From contig NZ_CP115757.1 in NCBI RefSeq assembly GCF_027912675.1, forward strand, positions 806,001-870,000: DNA of 64,000 nucleotides. Direction: 5' to 3'. A program made the position numbers and the translations under genes. The stretch comes from Paracoccus sp. SCSIO 75233 (lineage in GTDB: Bacteria > Pseudomonadota > Alphaproteobacteria > Rhodobacterales > Rhodobacteraceae). Below, piece by piece: positions 1 to 7,393 of this stretch. A model generated the notes under the pieces. It had not been told where the DNA came from. It did not search any database and saw nothing but the letters and a program-made list of their open reading frames with translations. The stretch's first letter is position 1. Each line of letters begins with the position of its first letter.

Positions 1-701
1 TACCAAGAGTTGATTAATTTCTGGATCTCTGCAGATCTGCTAAGATCATAGTGGCACTCTTCTCCGCGACTTCCGCCCCCTTCCGCTTTTCTGCCGCTCT
101 GACCGGCAATGTGTGACTTGATATGCGCGCGAGGCTCAGCCTCATGTGGAACGCAAGAAGGAGGCGCTGGGCAAGGTCAAAAGACTGGAGACAGAATGAG
201 AAATCGGCCCGAGAGGCGGTGCCGGAGCCAGGCCGGGACCATCATATCTGCGACAGCGCCGGGGGCCGTGAAGACCTAGGCGGCAGGTCATAAGCCTCCC
301 GATCCTGTCGAACAGCTTCGATACCGCCTTACCTCGGTTTCGGCGATAGGACTAGTCGCAGCGCGACGGCGCTGCCGCTATGGGCATAGATGATCTGCAG
401 TGTGATCGAGGATCTGATCGTCATCCATGGCCTCCGCCTGACGCATAACGAAGCTCTGGAGAAAGACATCAGCGCCTGTGCCATCGTTGCAGATGCGATG
501 GTTCGGCTGCGGATGCGGCCTCAGAGCTATTCCATGATCAAGTACATCTGGTTCAACCGGGACAAGCCGGATTGAAACCCGGGGTGCGAACCCTGGGTTC
601 GCGGGTAGATGATTAAATCGCCCGATTAAATCATCCACGACCGTTTCCACAGTTTCCGTCAGGGTCCGACTCAGCGCAGATAAAGCGAGAGAAGGACTGA
701 A
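1..701. other. Region without a recognised gene, upstream of the AlpA-like pseudogene
   Basis: No open frame here gives a protein I recognise. The longest plausible one is a 61-codon plus-strand frame at 390-575. It has no clear ribosome binding site and no familiar motif, so I do not call it a gene. The only structured element seen is the perfect palindrome at 586-602, listed separately. The stretch probably belongs to the mobile module that follows, because the same octamer recurs downstream of the winged-helix gene. No tRNA or attachment site was recognised at the left edge. Confidence 0.4.
586..602. repeat. Perfect palindrome GCGAACCC-T-GGGTTCGC
   Basis: Two copies of the octamer GGGTTCGC face each other around a single T, about 100 bases before the AlpA-like frame. 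The same octamer occurs as direct repeats at 1899-1950. Its position in front of a regulatory gene fits an operator or half of a replication/transfer locus. The function is inferred; the symmetry is seen directly. Confidence 0.6.
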
Positions 702-887
702 ATGACCGAAGAAATCTGGAGACTGCCGCGGGTGATGCAGGCCGTCGGCATGGGCCGCAGCTGAATCTACAAGGCGATGGCCGAGGGAGATTTCCCGGTG
801 CCGATCAGGCTCGGCAAACGTGCTGTCGGCTGGAAACGCTCGGACGTGGGTGCATGGCTGGAAAGCCGCGCGCGAAGGGCGCTGTGA
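702..887 (+). pseudogene. alpA: AlpA-family helix-turn-helix regulator with an in-frame TGA
   Basis: Reading from ATG 702 gives a 61-codon frame that looks like a phage/island AlpA regulator (MerR-like excisionase fold). The first part ends in GMGRS and the second starts IYKAMAEGDFPVPIRLG and continues with AVGWKRSDVGAWLESR. The two halves are in the same frame but are separated by TGA at 762-764, exactly between the Ser and IleTyr of the recognition-helix region, where relatives carry Thr, Ser or Trp. A restart at ATG 777 would lack the first helix. The frame ends in TGA at 885-887, overlapping the ATG of the next gene (TGATG). Proteins of this family usually control integrase or excision genes. 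I treat it as a pseudogene; a sequencing error at one base cannot be excluded. Confidence 0.6.
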
Positions 888-1771
888 TGGCTGGCAGGGT
901 TGGTAAATTCCCGCAGACCGGCCGTGGTTCTTACGTCAACCTGCGACCACTGCGCTGGGCTGAAGACATCTGCTGCCTGCAACTCGGCCCCAGATCCCTG
1001 CTGCAATTGCTTGCCCGCCGCAGCGATGAATTCGGCTGCTGCAGCTATCGCCAGGAGGTGCTGGCCAGAGAACTCGGATGCTCGAAGCGCAGTGTGTCGA
1101 ACGACCTCCGCATTCTGCGCCATTTCGGTCTGGTCAGGCTGATCGGCAGGCAGACGGATTTTCAGAGGATCAGCAGCGTCTATCACCTGGTCGGCTGGGG
1201 CGAACGCAAGGCGATTCCGATTTCCGGCCACCCGGTCTTCGGGCGATATGTCAAGGAGCCCGGCGGGCGGGATCGGCTTGAGATCGAGAGGGCGCAAATC
1301 CTGCTGCGTGATGCGGAACGGATTGCAGCGCATAATAAAGACTCTGAATTAAATACGACTTCTGCTGAAGAAGAGATTCTGGAGCTTTGCATCCGGGCGC
1401 TGGGAAACTGGCCCGGCGATGCCGATCTGGAACGGCTGCGCTGCGATCATCTGACGTTGATCGACCTTGTGGGGGAAGGGTACTCGCCTGAGGCCGATAT
1501 CCTGCCGGTGTTGCGCCGGAAGGCGGCGTCGCGCTACCGGCCCAGGGCCATACGAAGCTGGCGCTATTTCGAGGATGCCATTGCGGAATATGCGGGTAGC
1601 CGAAGAAGGGCAGCGGTGGAGTTGCCTGAGGCGGCGCAAGCGCCGCAACCGGTGCCGTCTGGTCCGACAACGGCCGATCTGGCCACGGCAGAGACCCGGC
1701 GGGCGCTGCAACGCGCGCTGGAGGAACTGGCCCGGCAGCGTGGCGCTTTGGAGGGGGGCCCGGCATGCTGA
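887..1771 (+). CDS. Winged-helix DNA-binding protein of a mobile element
   Basis: The protein has 294 residues if it starts at ATG 887, which overlaps the stop of the AlpA-like frame (TGATG). An in-frame ATG at 854 lies inside that frame and is less likely. Residues about 45-100 form a helix-turn-helix/winged-helix unit containing SYRQEVLARELGCSKRSV and SNDLRILRHFGLVRL, as in replication-initiator-like or MarR/DnaD-like regulators. The middle is mixed charged helix and the C-terminal 60 residues are Ala/Arg/Glu-rich. It lies between two sets of GGGTTCGC repeats, so binding to them is an attractive but untested idea. I cannot name a family with confidence. A replication or transfer initiator, or a transcription factor, are both possible. 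Confidence 0.6.
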   Translation: MAGRVGKFPQTGRGSYVNLRPLRWAEDICCLQLGPRSLLQLLARRSDEFGCCSYRQEVLARELGCSKRSVSNDLRILRHFGLVRLIGRQTDFQRISSVYHLVGWGERKAIPISGHPVFGRYVKEPGGRDRLEIERAQILLRDAERIAAHNKDSELNTTSAEEEILELCIRALGNWPGDADLERLRCDHLTLIDLVGEGYSPEADILPVLRRKAASRYRPRAIRSWRYFEDAIAEYAGSRRRAAVELPEAAQAPQPVPSGPTTADLATAETRRALQRALEELARQRGALEGGPAC

Positions 1772-1898
1772 TGATCCATCAAGCACCAGCGGTGCACATC
1801 AAGGTACGGGATGCAGCCGAGGTTACGGGTCCTTCCGGGGGCATATCCCATGCGGGGGGCGGAAGCGCGCGAGATCACCAGTTCCAGGGAATTTTTTT

Positions 1899-1950
1899 GG
1901 GTTCGCAGTTGGGTTCGCGGGTTCGCACCCGGGTTCGCAGGGAGGTTCGC
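1899..1950. repeat. Iteron-like direct repeats of GGGTTCGC
   Basis: Four exact copies of GGGTTCGC start at 1899, 1911, 1919 and 1931, and one variant (AGGTTCGC) starts at 1943. The start-to-start spacing is 12, 8, 12 and 12 bases. They lie 130-180 bases downstream of the winged-helix gene and match both arms of the palindrome at 586-602. Clustered short direct repeats next to a DNA-binding protein are typical of iterons or multi-site operators. No AT-rich unwinding region is adjacent apart from a short run of T at 1892-1898. Confidence 0.6.
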
Positions 1951-2018
1951 AGTTGTGAGAGGCCAGATGAGTTGCACGTCCGGCTCAGCGCCCGCAGCTG
2001 GCTGACGGTGCCGGTCCG

Positions 2019-2228
2019 GTGAAACGTCCCAATCCGCTGCCCCCCGACCGGATGGACACAAGTGAGCGCCTCCGCACCCTCTGTCACCTGTTGGCGCTGG
2101 GTCTGTTGCGCCTGCGCTGCCGCGACCGCGACCAATATGAGACAGCCGGCATGATCAGAGATCGTTCGACTACACAATCTGCCGCCGGAGAGCGGTACTC
2201 CGACACGACGAACCGGAGGTCCCGATGA
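2019..2228 (+). CDS. Small conserved protein upstream of DUF2924 gene
   Basis: This is a GTG-initiated frame of 69 residues beginning (M)KRPNPLPPDRMDTSERLRTL and containing LLALGLLRLRCRDRDQ. Small proteins with this Pro-rich start and a short amphipathic helix usually precede DUF2924 and serine-recombinase genes in Rhodobacterales islands; this is recalled family context, not computed. Its TGA (2226-2228) overlaps the ATG of the DUF2924 frame (2225), which supports the GTG start and translational coupling. No enzymatic or DNA-binding motif is visible. Function unknown. Confidence 0.5.
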   Translation: MKRPNPLPPDRMDTSERLRTLCHLLALGLLRLRCRDRDQYETAGMIRDRSTTQSAAGERYSDTTNRRSR

Positions 2229-2672
2229 CGACGCATGATCCCATTCCCGCGCGGCTGGCCGCGCTCAAGGCGACTCCCACGGCCGATCTGAAGCGGCAAT
2301 GGCGTGACCTGTTCGACAGCGAACCGCCCCGTTCAACCGGCGCTATCTCGAAGCCCGGCTGGCTTACCGCATTCAGGAACTGGCCTATGGCGGGCTGAAG
2401 CCGGAGACCATCCGGCGGCTGGAGCGGCTGGGCGAGGAGCTCGACGGCGGAGACAAGACGAAACGCGGTATCCGCGCCGACCGCGACCGTCCCATTACCG
2501 GCACGCGGCTGCTGCGCGAATGGCAGGGGGTCGAGCATGTCGTCACCGTCCTACTGACGGCTTCGAATGGCAGGGGCGGCCCTACAGATCGCTCTCCGCC
2601 ATTGCGCGGGCCATCACCGGGATGCGTTGGAACGGCTGGGTGTTCTTTGGGGTTAAGGCGCGGTGGCCGTAG
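2225..2672 (+). pseudogene. DUF2924 family gene with two frameshifts
   Basis: The expected protein can be read only by changing frame twice. Frame one runs from ATG 2225 to about 2330 and ends in DLFDSEPP. Frame two runs from about 2332 to 2553 and starts FNRRYLEARLAYRIQELAYG, continuing GTRLLREWQGVEHVVTVL. Frame three runs from 2556 to 2672 and contains DGFEWQGRPYRSLSAIARAI and WNGWVFFG, the DUF2924 signature. Each junction corresponds to one missing base. DUF2924 proteins accompany serine recombinases in alphaproteobacterial mobile elements and have no assigned function. The neighbours on both sides are intact, so this is either recent inactivation or two indel errors in the sequence. Confidence 0.7.
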
Positions 2673-2759
2673 GCCAGCGGAGGCTCCGGTGGAGCCTCCG
2701 CAGCGCCGTACGCACGATGCGCAAGCATCGGGCCGGCAAAGGAACCACAGGGGACGGGG

Positions 2760-4082
2760 ATGACGATGGCTCCGGAAAAATCGAAGATCGTTCGCAAGCT
2801 GCGCTGCGCGGTCTACACCCGGAAATCCTCCGAGGAAGGGTTGGAGCAGGAGTTCAACTCGCTTCACGCCCAGCGAGAGGCCTGCGAGGCATACATTGCC
2901 AGCCAGCGCTCCGAGGGCTGGGTGCCGGTCCGGGATCAGTATGACGATGGAGGTATCTCCGGCGGCACGCTGGACCGCCCCGGCCTGAAGCGGCTGCTGG
3001 AAGACATCGAGGACGGGCTGGTCGATGTCGTCGTGGTCTACAAGATCGACCGCCTCAGCCAGTCGCTGGCCGACTTCGCCAGGCTGGTCGAGGTCTTCGA
3101 CCGCAACGGCGTGACGTTCGTCAGCGTCACGCAATCCTTCAACACCACCACCTCAATGGGCCGGCTGACGCTGAACATTCTGCGCAGCTTCGCTCAGTTC
3201 GAGCGGGAGGTGACCGCCGAGAGGATCCGCGACAAGGTCGCCGCCAGCCGCAAGAAGGGCATGTGGATGGGCGGGGTGCCGCCCTACGGCTACCGGGTGG
3301 AAAACCGGAAATTGCTGGTTGACCAGAAACGCGCCGAACATGTCCGCTGGATCTTCGCCCGTTTCCTCGAGGTCGGGTCCTGCACGGAACTGGCGCGGGA
3401 GGTCGCAACGCGGGGCATCCGCTCGCCGCGCGGCAACCGGATCGACAAGAAATACCTCTACCGCATGCTCAACAACCGCGCCTATATCGGCGAGGCGGTC
3501 CACAAGGGTAACAGCTATCCCGGCGAGCACGACGCCATCATCGACCGCGAGACATGGGAGCGCGTCCACGCCATCTTGCAGGAAAGTCCCCGCAAGCGCG
3601 CCGCCCGGACTCGCGCCGATACGCCTGCGCTGCTGAAGGGGCTGCTGTTCGGTCCCGATGGCGCGGCCTTCTCGCCGACCCATACGCGCAAGGGTGGCCG
3701 GCTCTATCGCTATTATGTCAGCCAGACCGTGCTGAAACATGGTGCCGGATCATGCCCGGACGGCCGTGTGCCAGCGGGCGAGATCGAGGCTGCGGTCATC
3801 GACCAGCTGCGCGCTGTCTTCCGCCAGCCCGAGATCGTCGCAGGGACAGGGAAGGCTGTGCGGATGCAGGATGGGGACATCACCGAAAATGACATCCGCG
3901 AAGCCCTGCAGCAGTTCGACTCGCTGTGGGATGAGCTCTTCCCCGCCGAACAGGCGCGCATCGTGGCGCTGCTGGTCGAGCGTGTGGACATCGGCACCGA
4001 GGCCCTGAATGTCCGGCTGCGGGTCAACGGGATGACGGCACTGGCCCGCGAAATCGCGCAAGACGTCGAAGCCGCCGCATGA
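2760..4082 (+). CDS. Large serine recombinase (site-specific integrase)
   Basis: The 440-residue protein has the serine-recombinase order. The N-terminal resolvase domain carries the nucleophile in YTRKSS (about residue 22) and the arginines in VYKIDRLSQSL and AQFEREVTAERIRDK. A recombinase domain follows from about 165 to 270 (MWMGGVPPYGYRV onward). A shortened zinc-ribbon/C-terminal region follows with GLLFGPDGAAFSPTHTRKGG and a Cys in GAGSCPDGR. Such proteins integrate or excise genetic elements by double-strand exchange through a phosphoserine bond. Two ATGs (2760, 2766) compete for the start. The stop overlaps the next gene (ATGA). No frameshift is seen, so the enzyme could be active. 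It is shorter than many phage integrases (500-600 residues). Confidence 0.9.
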   Translation: MTMAPEKSKIVRKLRCAVYTRKSSEEGLEQEFNSLHAQREACEAYIASQRSEGWVPVRDQYDDGGISGGTLDRPGLKRLLEDIEDGLVDVVVVYKIDRLSQSLADFARLVEVFDRNGVTFVSVTQSFNTTTSMGRLTLNILRSFAQFEREVTAERIRDKVAASRKKGMWMGGVPPYGYRVENRKLLVDQKRAEHVRWIFARFLEVGSCTELAREVATRGIRSPRGNRIDKKYLYRMLNNRAYIGEAVHKGNSYPGEHDAIIDRETWERVHAILQESPRKRAARTRADTPALLKGLLFGPDGAAFSPTHTRKGGRLYRYYVSQTVLKHGAGSCPDGRVPAGEIEAAVIDQLRAVFRQPEIVAGTGKAVRMQDGDITENDIREALQQFDSLWDELFPAEQARIVALLVERVDIGTEALNVRLRVNGMTALAREIAQDVEAAA

Positions 4083-4483
4083 CCCGGACCACCCCGGTCC
4101 CGGAGACCGTTACCATCCATGTTCCGTTCCACATTGTAAAACGCGGCGGGAGGAAGGAATTCCAGCTGCCTGAGAATGCGAAACAGAAACGCGCACCCGA
4201 CAACACAGTGATCAAGGCACTGGCCCGCGCCTTCCGCTGGAAGCAGATGCTGGAGTCCGGAGAGTTCACCACCATCGCCGAACTGGCCGAACGCGAGGGG
4301 ATCGCGCTGTCCTACACGACCCGCGTGCTGCGCCTGACGCTGCTCGCACCCGACATCGTCGAGGCAATCCTGGAAGGAAAGCAGGGGCCGGAGTTGACGC
4401 TCGCGCAGGTGCTGGAACCGTTTGCGATGGAATGGGCAAAACAGCGAAAGGGCTTTGGCAGCATCGAACGAAACCTAGGCTAA
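4079..4483 (+). CDS. Conserved recombinase-associated protein with helix-turn-helix
   Basis: The 134-residue protein starts at ATG 4079, overlapping the recombinase stop by ATGA, so the two are translationally coupled. The first 45 residues are basic (VKRGGRKEFQLPENAKQKRA). Residues about 60-95 (FTTIAELAEREGIALSYTTR, then VLRLTLLAPDIVEAIL) resemble a ParB/KorB-like helix-turn-helix. Proteins of this type regularly follow DUF2924-associated serine recombinases; this is family knowledge from recall. A role as recombination accessory or directionality factor, or as repressor, is inference. The context argues against an unrelated cargo gene. Confidence 0.65.
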   Translation: MTRTTPVPETVTIHVPFHIVKRGGRKEFQLPENAKQKRAPDNTVIKALARAFRWKQMLESGEFTTIAELAEREGIALSYTTRVLRLTLLAPDIVEAILEGKQGPELTLAQVLEPFAMEWAKQRKGFGSIERNLG

Positions 4484-4830
4484 ACTAAACTCGCAGAGGA
4501 CAAAGCGGTTTGTCATGACAGCGAATTCTAAAATATCGGCTTAATCAATTGAAAATAATAAATTTATATTGTATTCAGAGTAATTTTATAGGATTTCTAT
4601 TGCAGGGCGTCCTTGGCCGCGATAATAGGTATTTACAATTCCAATTCTGGGTGATTTGCAAAGCAATCCAGCCCCAGAGATACCCAGCCTAATGCGGTTT
4701 GGCTTTGGTCTATCCTTGGTGCTGCAGGGTTTATCGTCGCCGCAGGTGCAATCGGATATGAACCCGTACCCCTCCAAACTACCCGAGGGTTTGGTCATTA
4801 TCCCCCGGTTCCATTCTGAAGGAGCAACTC
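4484..4830. other. Intergenic region, AT-rich, with orphan membrane-protein tail
   Basis: Bases 4500-4620 are markedly AT-rich compared with the flanks, which fits a junction of imported DNA. An open plus-strand frame without start runs from 4655 to the TGA at 4818-4820. It encodes one hydrophobic helix (VWLWSILGAAGFIVAAGAIG) and a short polar tail. This could be the 3' end of a gene cut by integration of the recombinase module, or chance. The last bases (AAGGAG, 4820s) are the ribosome binding site of the next gene. No terminator was recognised. Confidence 0.35.
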
Positions 4831-5826
4831 ATGACATCAAGACAGTCCCTCAATCGCCGGGCCCTCCTGAGGGGTGCAGTGGTTTCGGCATCTGCTGTGG
4901 CGCTTCCTGGGCTGCTGCGTGCGCAAGATCGACTTGACCAGCTTGCGCTTTTCGGGCCGCCCGCAGGACCCTCGGTAACACTGGCTCATGCGGTTGCGAC
5001 GGATCGTTTCGCTGACATCGCTACAGCCGCAACGATGACGGCCTGGCGCACGCCGGATGAGTTGCGTGCAGGCCTGACCTCTGGGCAGATCGTCGCATCG
5101 GTGGTGCCAGCGCAGCTTGCAGCGAATCTTTATAACCGCGGCTTTCCGATTCGTCTGGCCAATATCATGACGGAAGGCCTGCTTTATGTTCTTTCGGAGG
5201 ATCGCGAGATCGGGGCGATCCCCGACCTCGCCGGGCGCAGCGTCGCGGTTCCGTTCCGCGGGGACACGCCGGAAATCCTATTCACACAATTGCTGCGCCA
5301 TCACGGCCTCGGCGAGGAGGATCTGACGGTGAGCTATGCCGGTACGCCGGTTGAGGCGGTGCAACTTTTGCTTGCGGGCCGGGTTGAAGCCGCAATGGTG
5401 GTGGAGCCTGCTGCGAGTGCCGCGGTGATACAAGGTCGGCAAGCAGGCAAGGATGTAACCCGCGTGATCGACATCACCGCAGAGTGGGGGGCGATGACGG
5501 GCGGACCCGCAGTTCTGCCCATGGCCGGTCTGGCATTGACCGAAGCAATCTATGCCGAGGCTTCCGGTTTGGTGGAACCGATACGCGCCGCAATTCGCGA
5601 GACGCTGCCGGAGGTGCTGGCCGATCCGGAGGCTGCAGCGGCAAATGCGACAGGGGTGCTGGGTCTGCCGGTCCCAGTTATCGCGGAATCCGTGCCAAAC
5701 TCCCGCCTTGTTGCGCGAAACGCCTCGGAGGTCCGGAGTGAAATCGAGGCGATGTTCCGCGCCATGGCTGGCGATGATCTGGGCCGCATCGGCGGTAAAA
5801 TGCCCGGCGAAGAATTTTATCTCTGA
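4831..5826 (+). CDS. Tat-exported substrate-binding protein of a TauT/NitT-type ABC transporter
   Basis: The 331-residue protein begins with a twin-arginine type signal (NRRALLRGAVVSASAVALPG, residues about 9-28, then LLRAQ), predicting export of a folded protein to the periplasm. The rest has the NMT1/SsuA-like pattern: TPDELRAGLTSGQIVASVVP, IPDLAGRSVAVPF, and VQLLLAGRVEAAMVVEPAAS for the second lobe. The start is supported by AAGGAG seven bases upstream. The permease and ATPase genes follow with gaps or overlaps of a few bases, and nnrS is coupled behind them. The ligand cannot be read from the sequence. Family members bind taurine, sulfonates, nitrate or pyrimidines. The neighbourhood suggests something needed under low oxygen or nitric oxide. 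Confidence 0.8.
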   Translation: MTSRQSLNRRALLRGAVVSASAVALPGLLRAQDRLDQLALFGPPAGPSVTLAHAVATDRFADIATAATMTAWRTPDELRAGLTSGQIVASVVPAQLAANLYNRGFPIRLANIMTEGLLYVLSEDREIGAIPDLAGRSVAVPFRGDTPEILFTQLLRHHGLGEEDLTVSYAGTPVEAVQLLLAGRVEAAMVVEPAASAAVIQGRQAGKDVTRVIDITAEWGAMTGGPAVLPMAGLALTEAIYAEASGLVEPIRAAIRETLPEVLADPEAAAANATGVLGLPVPVIAESVPNSRLVARNASEVRSEIEAMFRAMAGDDLGRIGGKMPGEEFYL

Positions 5827-5831
5827 AGCCG

Positions 5832-6647
5832 ATGATGGGGGCCGCGCTTCTGGACAGGCTGGGCGTCGTTCTGCGTGCCCTCTGGTCCGGCTGGGCAGGC
5901 CTGGCTGCACTTTGCCTGTTGGCGGCGCTCTGGCAGGCGGGCCATGAGGCTTACGGCCCGTTCATTCTGACGGCACCGCTCGATACGCTGCGGGCAATGG
6001 GGGTTCTTGCTGCAGATCCCTCATCTTGGGACATTGCACTGCTGACACTGCAGCGCGCGGTCACTGGATTTTTTCTGGCCGCCGTCACCGGCATCATCGC
6101 CGGTGTCGTTGCAGGGTACTGTCCGGCCGTGCTGCGTTTATGTCAGCCTTTGCTGACAGTGCTGCTTGGGGTCCCGCCTATTGCCTGGATCGTGCTGGCG
6201 ATGATCTGGTTCGGAGGCACCGACGCTACGGTGAGAGTGGTCATTCTTGTTTCTGCCCTGCCGATCATATTTGCCGGAGCGGCTGAAGGTATTGCGACGC
6301 GTGATCGCGGACTGGACGCGATGGCGCGGGTTTTCGGTGCCGGACCGCTGCACCGGTTCCTTGACGCGGCATTGCCGCAGGCTGCCAGCGCGATTTTTCC
6401 CGCGCTCAGCCTGGCGCTTGGGATGGCGTTCAAAGTCGCTGTGATGTCAGAATTGCTGGCCAATGCGGGGGGAATTGGTGGCGCGCTTGGCGACGCACGG
6501 GTTCAACTCGACATTGCGCAGGCGCTCGCATGGGTCGCAGTGGCCGTGACGCTGCTGGTGGTGGTCGAATACTCGCTGATACAGCCGCTGCGTGGCGAGT
6601 TGGAGCGATGGCGGCGCGCGACCCGTCCGTGGGGCGTCAAGAGATGA
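5832..6647 (+). CDS. ABC transporter permease (TauC/SsuC-like)
   Basis: The 271-residue integral membrane protein has about six hydrophobic helices (for example LAALCLLAALWQAGHEAYGP near the start and LAWVAVAVTLLVVVEY near the end). The cytoplasmic coupling loop of BPD-type permeases is seen as a degenerate EAA motif around EGIATRDRGLDAMARVFGAG. Start ATG 5832 (or 5835) is five bases after the stop of the binding-protein gene. Its own stop overlaps the ATPase start (ATGA at 6644-6647). It forms the channel for the substrate delivered by the preceding protein. The family is clear and the substrate is not. Confidence 0.85.
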   Translation: MMGAALLDRLGVVLRALWSGWAGLAALCLLAALWQAGHEAYGPFILTAPLDTLRAMGVLAADPSSWDIALLTLQRAVTGFFLAAVTGIIAGVVAGYCPAVLRLCQPLLTVLLGVPPIAWIVLAMIWFGGTDATVRVVILVSALPIIFAGAAEGIATRDRGLDAMARVFGAGPLHRFLDAALPQAASAIFPALSLALGMAFKVAVMSELLANAGGIGGALGDARVQLDIAQALAWVAVAVTLLVVVEYSLIQPLRGELERWRRATRPWGVKR

Positions 6648-7393
6648 GTGTTCTGCGTCTTGAAAATATCGGGCAGTCCTATTTCGGGCGCACGGTGCTT
6701 GACCGTATAAATATCGACATTGCGGCAGGCGAGATCTTGGCGCTGGTCGGTCCTTCGGGCTGCGGCAAATCCACACTCGCACATCTTTCTGCCGGGCTGT
6801 CGGAGCCGCGTACCGGTCGTGTCCTGCGCGGCTATACCCGGCATGCGATGGTGTTTCAGGAACCTCGGCTGATGCCGTGGCGCACGGCATCGTCGAATAT
6901 CGGCTATTCTCTTGTGCGGGCAGGCTGGTCGCGGTCGATGAGGCGCAGACGTGTCGCGGAAGTTGCTGAAGAGGTCGCACTAGATCCCGACGATCTGAAG
7001 AAATATCCCGGTGAGTTGTCAGGCGGGATGAAACAGCGCGTCGCGATTGCGCGGGCGCTTGCGGCCAATCCGGACTTCATCTTCTTCGATGAGCCCTTTA
7101 CCGCGCTTGACGTGGCGCTCAGGCGGCGCATGCAGGATCTGGTGATTGCGACCTGCGCGGATAAGGGTATTGCCGGATTGTTTATTACCCATGATCTGGA
7201 GGAGGCAGCGCGGCTTTCGCATCGGATTGCGGTACTCGACACACGCGGTCGAGGTGTCTTGGGTACGAGGTCATTGAAAGGCACCCCTTCGGGTAGAACC
7301 GACGAAACCGTGCATGACTGGGTAAAAGCGGCACTCAGACAGGATCCGATATTTCGGCACATTCATGATGTGGACGAGAGGCAGACGGCATGA
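6644..7393 (+). CDS. ABC transporter ATP-binding protein (TauB/SsuB-like)
   Basis: The 249-residue protein carries all the nucleotide-binding motifs in order: Walker A GPSGCGKS, Q-loop VFQEPRLMPW, signature LSGGMKQRVAIARAL, Walker B FIFFDEPFTALD, and the switch histidine in FITHDLEEA. The start at ATG 6644 overlaps the permease stop. A longer in-frame extension to 6530 lies inside the permease gene and was rejected. The stop overlaps the nnrS start at 7390 (ATGA), which ties the transporter to NnrS in one transcription unit. Confidence 0.9.
   Translation: MSVLRLENIGQSYFGRTVLDRINIDIAAGEILALVGPSGCGKSTLAHLSAGLSEPRTGRVLRGYTRHAMVFQEPRLMPWRTASSNIGYSLVRAGWSRSMRRRRVAEVAEEVALDPDDLKKYPGELSGGMKQRVAIARALAANPDFIFFDEPFTALDVALRRRMQDLVIATCADKGIAGLFITHDLEEAARLSHRIAVLDTRGRGVLGTRSLKGTPSGRTDETVHDWVKAALRQDPIFRHIHDVDERQTA

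Noticed and set aside
378..650. Minus-strand frame of 90 codons opposite the 390-575 frame
   Set aside because: No recognisable protein and no ribosome binding site. It is an antisense opening in GC-rich DNA.
1765..2022. 85-codon frame after the winged-helix gene
   Set aside because: It runs through the GGGTTCGC repeats, encoding alternating Arg/Ser/Val, and has no family signal.
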